Positions 33,893 to 64,000 of a stretch of DNA of 64,000 nt are shown here, piece by piece. Positions within the stretch are counted from its first letter, which is position 1. Every line of letters starts with the position of its first letter. The position numbers were made by a program, and so were the translations under genes. Below the pieces are notes generated by a model. It worked only from the letters and a program-made list of their open reading frames with translations, did not search any database and was not told the origin of the DNA. The DNA comes from Perca fluviatilis (taxonomy: Eukaryota > Chordata > Actinopteri > Perciformes > Percidae): positions 22,091,922 through 22,155,921 of the forward strand of contig NC_053133.1 in NCBI RefSeq assembly GCF_010015445.1, in the 5' to 3' direction.

Positions 33893-35184
33893 TTACAGAG
33901 CAAGCAATGAATCTTTAATGATTTGATTAAACTGAATAATGTTCTAATCATACTTTCATTATATTATCACACTGATTGAAATTACAGTGTGTTAACTTAT
34001 CCCCTCACTGGTAAACATTAATATGTATAAGAATTCATTTAGTGTGGCTATAGGAACAGCTTTATTCACCAATGATACAGGAAACATTACAGTGTTCAGT
34101 GCTGGAGTTAAATATACACAGGATACACAGGAAAAGGAAACAACATCTTTGTTTAAGGGAGAATCCTCCAAAATCCCCAGAGTTGACAGTGCAGTGATTT
34201 TGTAAATGTTAAAAAAAGGAAGTATGATTAAACTGATGGCGGAAACAGTAAGATTTTGAGTGTTTAGTCAGTGAAAAGATCTCAAAGGGTTTATTCAACT
34301 AAATTACAAAAACAATATTCTCTGACTTGACAATGACACTGTTTTTGGAAAAAGATGTTGATGCTGAAAAGCTTGTTTATGGTGGAGGGAAAATCTCAGG
34401 TGGAATTAGGTGAACCGGCCCTTTAACAATGTATGCCTACTGTGTGTACAAAAACGGAAATACGGCTTCGTTTTTCCGTTTATTCGTTTTTGATTTGAAA
34501 CGAAAATCGGAAAAAGATTTGCTAATTACGTTTGTTCGTTTCGTGGTTCAAACGAACAAACAAACTTTTTTCATGCAGGACATTGTAATGTCACAGGAGA
34601 CGCTGTCATGGCTTATCGGGGAACACCTGCACTTTTTTTGTATTATGACAAGTCAACATGTCAGCTGTCAAAAAAGGCCTGTTGCATTGATTGTATGTTG
34701 CAATCGACCGTCAGATTTCTTTTTCTTATGTAACTTGTCTTGAGACACAGGAGAGATGAGAGAGATATTTTCTCTGTAGACAATGTTACGTGACTCACAG
34801 TTGGAGCACTTCTACGGCTCAGAGGGACATGAAAGTCTCCCACTTTATTCATTGGAACAAAATGTGCCGAAAGAAGAAAAAAAAGAACTCACAATATTAC
34901 ACATAAACAGCTGCAGTGCACTGACGGCAAAAATATAAAAAATGCAAATGATGGCATCTTGGTAGACTAGAGGTCTCCTATACATGCCATAACTGCAACG
35001 TCTCCGGTACAAATCCAGCTGGAGACTTCTTTATGCATGCTACCCACGTTGTTTGCTTACTCTTTCAAATAAAGACAAAATGTTCCCAACATAATCTATG
35101 AGTCTACAGCCACACTAGTTGCTTTGTGAGGCTGTCATTTTCAGTGGTCAACTTTTAAAGTACTAGACAAATTACATTTTTGGC
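33881..35184. other. Unrecognised stretch with a CGTTT-rich patch
   Basis: Mostly unremarkable. At about 34445-34570 there is a patch full of 'cgttt' and 'acgaa' words, including the inverted pair gtttgttcgttt and aaacgaacaaac, which could fold. It may be part of a MITE. No gene was seen. Confidence 0.35.
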
Positions 35185-35790
35185 TTTAAGATGGCGCTAG
35201 CTTGCCCGCCTTCCCACCTCCACCTGCCGCTGAGACCACACCCCCCCTGTCCTCCACAACCTCCACTGGCTCCCAGTCAAATAGAGGATCAACTTCAAAA
35301 TACTTCTCCTCACATACAAAGCACTTAATAACCTTGCCCCTCCATACCTCTCCGGCGTCCTCACCCGCCACACTGCCGCCCGCCTCCTCAGGTCCGTCGA
35401 TGCTAACACACTCAAGACCATCAGATCAGGACTAAGCTCCGGACCTGGTGGAGACAGCGCCTTCTCAGCCGCTGCACCCACCCTCTGGAACGCCCTCCCC
35501 GACCACATCAAACAGTCAAGCACCCTACCATCCTTCAAACAGGCCCTCAAAACTCACCTCTTCAAACATGACTTTTCCTGTTGACAGACTTTCCCAGTTT
35601 TTCCCTCCTTTTCATTGCCCACCTCTCTTGCCTGCCTCTGCTTGTCCATGCACCTATGTGTTTTCTTTTCTTTTGTGTGTTATATAACCTGTCTATGTAC
35701 CTTGTCTGTTTGTTGTATCTATGTAACCTAAATTATAAAGCGTCTGTGAATGTATTATTATTATTGTTATTATTATTATTATTATTATTA
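35185..35790 (+). pseudogene. LINE 3' end (Rex/CR1-like) with (ATT)n tail
   Basis: The plus strand codes, with one internal stop, 'HWLPV', 'RINFKILLLTYKALNNLAPP', 'YLSGVLTRHTAARLLRSVDA', 'SAFSAAAPTLWNALPDHIKQ' and 'LPSFKQALKTHLFKHDF'. This is the C-terminal region of a fish LINE reverse-transcriptase protein. An ATT repeat at 35754-35790 forms the tail. The copy is 5'-truncated. GC-rich open frames on both strands here are shadows. Confidence 0.8.
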
Positions 35791-35971
35791 GAAGGAAATG
35801 AGAGGATCACTAAAGTTAACGCTTCACGTCTGGGGACTATTGATGTCTGGACTCTTTTCAAGGTACAGCATTGCCCCCAACTGGCCAAAAAAACATCCTA
35901 TTTTATTATTGTAAGTTTTAAGGAGAAGGTTGAATTGTGTGAAAACAGGCAAACTATCTGCATCTATCTGT

Positions 35972-35972
<1 letters not shown>

Positions 35973-36015
<43 letters not shown>

Positions 36016-36017
36016 AA
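35973..36017. repeat. (AAAG)n microsatellite
   Basis: Eleven AAAG units. Confidence 0.95.
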
Positions 36018-36080
36018 TGGTTTGAGGGTACACAGAAATCTGTGGAGATGGAGAGGTTGGCCAATGAATTCTTAATTCCC

Positions 36081-36082
<2 letters not shown>

Positions 36083-36143
<61 letters not shown>
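36083..36143. repeat. (CA)n microsatellite
   Basis: About 30 CA units upstream of cnksr2. Confidence 0.95.
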
Positions 36144-36145
<2 letters not shown>

Positions 36146-36199
36146 ATACAGCCTGATTAAAGATCTTCTGAGAATATTTTTTCCATCATATCTGCATGA

Positions 36200-58836
<22,637 letters not shown>

Positions 58837-59170
58837 AAGGGATAGTTTGGATGTTTGGAAGTGAGGTTGAATCCATAGTCAGCGTATTATACCTACTGTA
58901 GATGGCGGTCAGCACTCCCCCAGTTTGGAGAAGCAGACAGAAGTCCCGACACGGAAGCTAAGCAATGTAGGCTTCTGCTGTGGACGGGGGCAGCAGCTAA
59001 ACCTAATTTAGCCACCTAAATAAAAACTCTATATTGGTTTAAGTGTACACTATTTTTAGAATATTTTCACTGCTTTACCTTGCTGTCAGACAGCCCTTTC
59101 CGACTGTGAACTGAAGCCGTTTTCTAAGCTTGAAAATATAAGAGCTATGTCCAATTTTGAGGTACATCTA
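58837..59170 (+). mobile_element. TTAA-started MITE fragment
   Basis: Starts TTAA followed by AGGGATAGTTTGGATGTTT, a recognisable fish MITE left end. No matching right terminus was seen, so it is truncated. An (ATT)n run lies further on at 59322-59355. Confidence 0.5.
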
Positions 59171-59320
59171 CTTTACTTGAGTTTCTATTCCATTGAATTT
59201 ATTTAACAGCTAGAGTTACTAATTCATTTTCAGAATACATAAAACACATGAAATACAAAGTATCGTTAAAGATTTAACCAGTAGTTCCTGAATATCATAT
59301 ATATGGGTTTTGTCACTTAC

Positions 59321-59355
<35 letters not shown>

Positions 59356-60046
59356 GTCTTACTTTGTACTTAAATTTGATAATCAAGCTCTAATTTTTGG
59401 AACTACAGTTCCCATAATTTTTGGGGAGATGTAAACAGGAAGTATAATGTTGCCATACAACTAGAGCCCGTTTTTTTAAAGCTTTTATTTGTTTACATTT
59501 TGGCAAATTAACACCATTAAAAGTATGCCAAACTAGCTATTAACAGTTCCTGTTTGCATTGGACCCATGGAAGTGCAGACAACTATCACTGAATTACTTT
59601 TATACTGAAGAAAACTGAAAAACGTGATGATTCTCAGGCAAGTTCGGGAGTAAGAAGGTGGATGTATTTTTCATTTTATTTTTTTATGATTTCTAGCGCA
59701 TTTATGGACATTTATACGTTATGGACATTGGATATAATGAAATGCTCGGATACTATAAGTCACACTGATTCTTAAAATATGTGTATCATGTCTGTCTATT
59801 TCGTTCCTTACTTGCCTTTCTTTCACCTCACGCAATTAGCATCATCTTGGTAATGGTAATCTATTAAGTGGCTAGTAGAATTTGAACATGCACAAGCCAT
59901 TTGGGTGGTGGACAAAAAATTAAATTTTGAACCCTAGTTTTCTGAGGGTTGTTTGAGTGTTGGAGCCTGACGGTTAGCAAACAGTCTGTGCAGCCTTAGG
60001 TCCTGTGTATATATAGAACACAGCCTCAATACTGATGACCCAAATA

Positions 60047-60148
<102 letters not shown>

Positions 60149-60219
60149 CACAGATACAGCATACACTTGAGGCTGTGGTCGAATTTCAATCTGGGTCTTT
60201 AGAACAATGAAGTAAAGTA

Positions 60220-60221
<2 letters not shown>

Positions 60222-60278
<57 letters not shown>
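60222..60278. repeat. (TG)n microsatellite
   Basis: About 28 TG units, complementary to the (CA)n tract 75 bases upstream. Confidence 0.97.
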
Positions 60279-60279
<1 letters not shown>

Positions 60280-60326
60280 GGGGTATATTTGTGCTTCTGT
60301 TTTTCATTTCATCACTCTGGTGCAAC

Positions 60327-60872
60327 CAGTGGTGGAGGTAGCCTACTTGTACTTTTCATTTCATTTTATGTCCTACTTCTTTGCTTCATTACATTTCATT
60401 AAAGAAAATTGTACTTTTTACTCCACTAAAACTATCTGATCTGAAATTATTTGCACCCAAAATATATGAAGATCTTATAAAATGTGATGCTGTGTTATAC
60501 ATTAAAAACTTCCCAACAGTATACAAGTACAGCTGATGATTAATCGGTTATTCGATTGACAGGAAAATGTATCTGCAACTATTTTGATTAGTCATTTTTC
60601 ATGCAATAACATTTCATGTGAGGATTTGCTGCTTTTCCTTTTTAATTATTTTAATAATGTTTTAAGTATTGTGAATGTGTCCTTTTGTGCTCTGGGTAAT
60701 TGTAACAGCATTTCTCACTATTCTCAGAATTTTTAAAACCAGCATTTCTCTGCATTGAGTACTTTTAGTTTTAATACTTTAAGTACATATAAATATATTT
60801 TTTTACAGTGTGGTACATATGTTTTACTTAGGCTAAGTAAAGGTGATGATCTGAATAATTCATCCACCACTG
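60327..60872. mobile_element. hAT-type MITE, CAGTGGTGGA...CCACCACTG
   Basis: Begins CAGTGGTGGAGGTAG and ends CATCCACCACTG, inverted CAGTGGTGGA termini. The flanks GGTGCAAC and GTTGTAAA are a poor match for an 8-bp target duplication. It has no coding capacity. It contains the 'gctgatgattaatcggttat' dispersed motif. Confidence 0.7.
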
Positions 60873-61990
60873 GTTGTAAACATACATGTATGTCATGAAA
60901 GCTGAATGATAATGACTTTCTGTCATACTGTATGCATTAGTGTTGATGTCTCTTTGTGTCTGTATGCAGTCATGTGCACCGCATTAGCCGCAGTGTTCCT
61001 TATCGTTAACACCTTCATACCTGAAAAGCCTATTATGTTACCATATGCGCCTCATTTATAAACATTGTGTTGGCACAAAAAATGGCTTTAAAGACCTTCT
61101 TCTCTCAGGAAAAAAATGAGCACACAAACATGTGGGAGACTTTGGGAATTGATGGTGCCAATGGCAAAGTGTGATAAATCCCCAATGGTCCGATAACCCT
61201 CCTCACACTGTTTATTTCAGTCAACAGCCAAACTATGCCTTTTTGGTTTGTTGTTTCCAAAACCTGGATTGAAATAAAAGTAGTATGAGGTGTGTAAATT
61301 GGTGCACTCAGAACAGAATGGCCTACGAGGTTCTCTAATGCAGCTTCATTCATCCCTCCAAATGCGGTGTCCCCTTTCCTCTGTGGGAGTTGAATCTCCA
61401 CTGTAAAGAAGCCATTTTTGAGCATGTAAGCTTATTCTTGAAGTTGGATGTCTTTTTTAATTGGTCACAACAGAGCTATTGACAGACCAGCATTAAACTG
61501 TAATGTTTAACATTTTGCATTAGTAGCTTGACGTTTCACATTTTTGCATATTATTAAAGGGCCACAATGGACATTTCATTAATCATATCGGAGTAATTGT
61601 TGCAGTTAATGGGGTTGCATATCAGGGCCTGTGCATGTGTGCAACACTTTCAGCATGTAGATGAGCATTTTGATTGAGTGTGAACTCTTTTCTTTATCTA
61701 AGTGTGGCATCGAGCCCAGTTTTATGAATGAGATTGCAGAGGCCCATTCTTTCTCATGGAGGTCGATTTTGACAGCATCACCCATTTTTTATTGAGGCCC
61801 CTCCTGTTATGGTTCCACTGGCAGCGTCACTAAAAATCCATCTGGGGTCCATTGTCTTGACTTTAGCTTAGACTTGGCTTTAGTGCGTAAATTTTTATAT
61901 TAATGAACGTCCGTTCCATTCAAGCCATTGCCAAATGAGTTGATACAAAGCTTATTAAGACTATCAGCTCCACACAACTCTTTCTGTATT
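60873..61990. other. cnksr2 intron 3, unrecognised part
   Basis: The 106-codon minus frame at 61105-61425 has no recognisable domain and no splice context. Nothing else was found. Confidence 0.35.
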
Positions 61991-61994
61991 TCTT

Positions 61995-62250
61995 AGTATG
62001 GCTATGTTCAGAAGATTGGTGTCGTCCGGTGACTTTCGTGTGCAGAAAATCGAGTGAAGATAATTACCTCTTTTGAAGAATCCGTCATGTTTTTTTTAAT
62101 CCTCCGTATCTCCTTGGCTACTAGCAACTGCGTGGAGGAGGGGTGGGGGTGGTGCGCGGTCACGGAAGGCTTGTATGTGGACGCACCGACAGTTTTGTTT
62201 TAATTTCTTAGAATTCCTCATGGGGGCAGCAGAAACTACGCACTATAGCT
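61995..62250 (-). mobile_element. TTAA-flanked MITE (right-end copy)
   Basis: On the minus strand it begins at TTAA (62251-62254) followed by AGCTATAGTGCGTAGTTTCT and continues with 'gccccatgaggaattc' and a GC-rich 'cccccacccctcctccacgc' block. I recognise the family. The other terminus is not clear. Confidence 0.6.
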
Positions 62251-62784
62251 TTAAAGTTAAGTACATGTTGCATTCCTGACTTGATTTGAGAGGTGTTTAT
62301 ATTCTTTTCTATTACAACAATTAGGACTAGTTGATCGATATTATCAATTAGTTGAGCCACAGAAAATCCGTCACTGACAATTTTGCAAAAATGACACACA
62401 ACTCTCTCTTCCATCTTAAATGTGAGGATTAGCTGCTTTTATCTGTTTTAACATTATTGTAATCGGAACATTTTAGTTTCACAGCACAGTACTGGTAGTA
62501 CTGGTAAAATTAGTGGGTCTTGTTGGGTCTTTAATGACCACTTTCTGGTTTAAGTCACAACAAATCCTGAGTGCCTTGGTTGCCAACAAAACAAGAGGAT
62601 CAGCATTGGTTTCAGTTGATTTATTCAAACAAATAGATGGAAACTTAACCAAAATACTTTAGATAAGACTTGAAGTTTATAAAACGATCAATGCTAACCT
62701 GTGACCGTGACAACGGTTAGTCGGACACAAACGAGTAATTTAAACACGGCACTGTTGCAGTACTGAATCGATACCAGAGATGTT

Positions 62785-62930
62785 CACAAGTCATGTTTTG
62801 GAAGTCCAAGTCGAGTCTCAAGTCTTTGAGCTTGAGTCCAAGTCAAGTCTCAAGTCTTTGAGGGGCAAGTTCAAGTCAAGTCTCAAGTCTTTTCCCACAA
62901 ATCCAAGTCAAGTCTCAAGTCTCTGGCCAT
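62785..62930 (+). repeat. Short tandem repeat 'aagtcaagtctcaagtct'
   Basis: Four diverged units built on CAAGTCAAGTCTCAAGTC with 10-20 bases between them. Part of a fish dispersed repeat, I believe; no terminal repeats were seen. Confidence 0.7.
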
Positions 62931-63205
62931 CTGATCTGTCCCTAACACTATATTGTTAAATCTTATGAATTCAAAGCATGTCCTGTAGCTACCATCCATA
63001 CAGTAGGCCTACAGTATCAAAATCAGTTGTAGGATAACTTGATGGGGTCTACTGCGATGCAATCTGAAGAAACACAAATTTTGGTATCTGCAACAAAGAA
63101 TACATGTTTGTCTGTGTTACTAACTGGCTGTAAAGCCCAACCTCATCATGCATTACATTTTTCAGTGTTCAAAGTTTAAGGGAAATATCTATATAATTAT
63201 TAAAT

Positions 63206-63241
63206 AAAAAAAAAAAAAAAAAAAAAAAAAATGAAAAAATT

Positions 63242-63290
<49 letters not shown>
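63206..63290. repeat. Poly(A)-poly(T)-poly(A) run
   Basis: About 26 A, then atgaaaaaa, about 22 T, then about 29 A. This is self-complementary low-complexity sequence; it might be a sequencing or assembly artefact. Confidence 0.9.
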
Positions 63291-63294
<4 letters not shown>

Positions 63295-63305
63295 GTGAAA
63301 TATTA

Positions 63306-64000
63306 AAGGACAATTCTGGCGCAAAACGAACCTAGGGGTTATTAACAAATGTGTACCCACTCGATTGCTCTCTGGGACATGTTTTCATGCTAATCGAATA
63401 TGTTTGTAGCTTGAAAGAAGCTGGCGCGGACCGCTGATTAGCTTACAACGCTAATATTCGGGGCACAGGGACAGTAAAAACAAGTCGCTATTTATACCAT
63501 TAAAAAGGCTGAAAATATCACCAAACTTCAACAGTAGTATAATGAGCGTCCCTAAATGTTAACTGAAGCATTGAGAACTTTGTAAGCGTACAGACAGTTT
63601 ATTGAACGAAGAGCTGCGGAAGCTCTGTGAAAGGGCTACAAGAGAGAGAGAGAGCTACTGGTATTCAATGCCGCAACACAGCCTCATACTTCGGGAAACT
63701 GGTGGTGTACCTGTGGACATTGTGAAGCTATGGCCACCGAACAGGAGTGTCTGTGTTGCATGGAATGGGACCTGTTGCGTTGCGACAACCAAGAGACGCA
63801 GTGTTTTGTACAGTCTGAAGATTTCCCCTCTCTGATAAACAGGGCTGTACTTGAAACTTTTTTCCATGTCCTGAAAATAAATTGGAGACAGCGACCCAGA
63901 CCAGAGGGACCAGATGGACAGTTATCCACTGAGTAGCTAAGTAGCTACACTAGACAAGTTATGTTTTACATCGGTGATTATTTCAGATATATTGAGCAAA
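63306..64000 (+). mobile_element. TTAA-started element, cut by the window edge
   Basis: Starts TTAA followed by AGGACAATTCTGGCGCAAAA, a recognised left end. The rest has 'gaacctaggggttattaaca' and 'ctaatattcggggcacaggg'. No right end lies within the window. The short frames at 63602-63936 are inside it and unsupported. Confidence 0.6.

Noticed and set aside
35197..35550. GC-rich frames on both strands near 35.3 kb
   Set aside because: The true coding remnant is the LINE C-terminus in another plus-strand frame; these are its shadows.

Overview
The window is vertebrate nuclear DNA, almost certainly from a percomorph teleost. The evidence is a fish-type TLR11-family Toll-like receptor with introns inside the TIR domain, a four-exon CCL20-like chemokine, a tRNA-derived SINE of the type common in spiny-rayed fish, L2/Rex-type LINE fragments, many hAT-like and TTAA-flanked miniature elements, and very abundant (CA)n/(TG)n microsatellites. 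There are three protein-coding loci; nearly everything else is repeat or unrecognised non-coding sequence.

Layout. 1-20.1 kb: gene-free and repeat-rich. It holds a diverged tandem duplication (8410-10740 and 10747-13951) whose two copies carry different insertions, and a 5'-truncated LINE (15181-19680, minus strand) split by a 1.8-kb LTR-like insertion with a 4-bp target duplication. 20.15-22.1 kb: a CCL20-like CC chemokine gene (plus) with a compact promoter carrying C/EBP-like and NF-kB-like sites. 23.36-28.04 kb: a TLR11-family receptor (TLR13/22/23 group, minus), three coding exons giving a 961-residue protein. The chemokine and the receptor face tail to tail about 1.6 kb apart. 28-36.7 kb: repeats (SINE nested in a MITE-like repeat, palindromic MITE, LINE 3' end). 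36.8-64 kb: the first three coding exons of cnksr2 (plus), with a 17.3-kb first intron full of repeats; the gene runs off the right edge.

How the genes relate. The receptor and the chemokine are both innate-immune genes: TLR signalling normally activates NF-kB, and the chemokine promoter has a kB-like site, so a functional link is plausible but is inference. cnksr2 is an unrelated scaffold gene of Ras/MAPK signalling. Its intron 1 starts with a long (AC)n tract and ends with a (TG)n tract, an arrangement that can pair across the intron; TG runs also lie inside exon 2 and replace otherwise conserved SAM-domain residues.

No RNA gene, CRISPR array or intact autonomous transposon was found. Function calls rest on recognition of translated sequence and splice signals by eye; no alignment or database search was possible.
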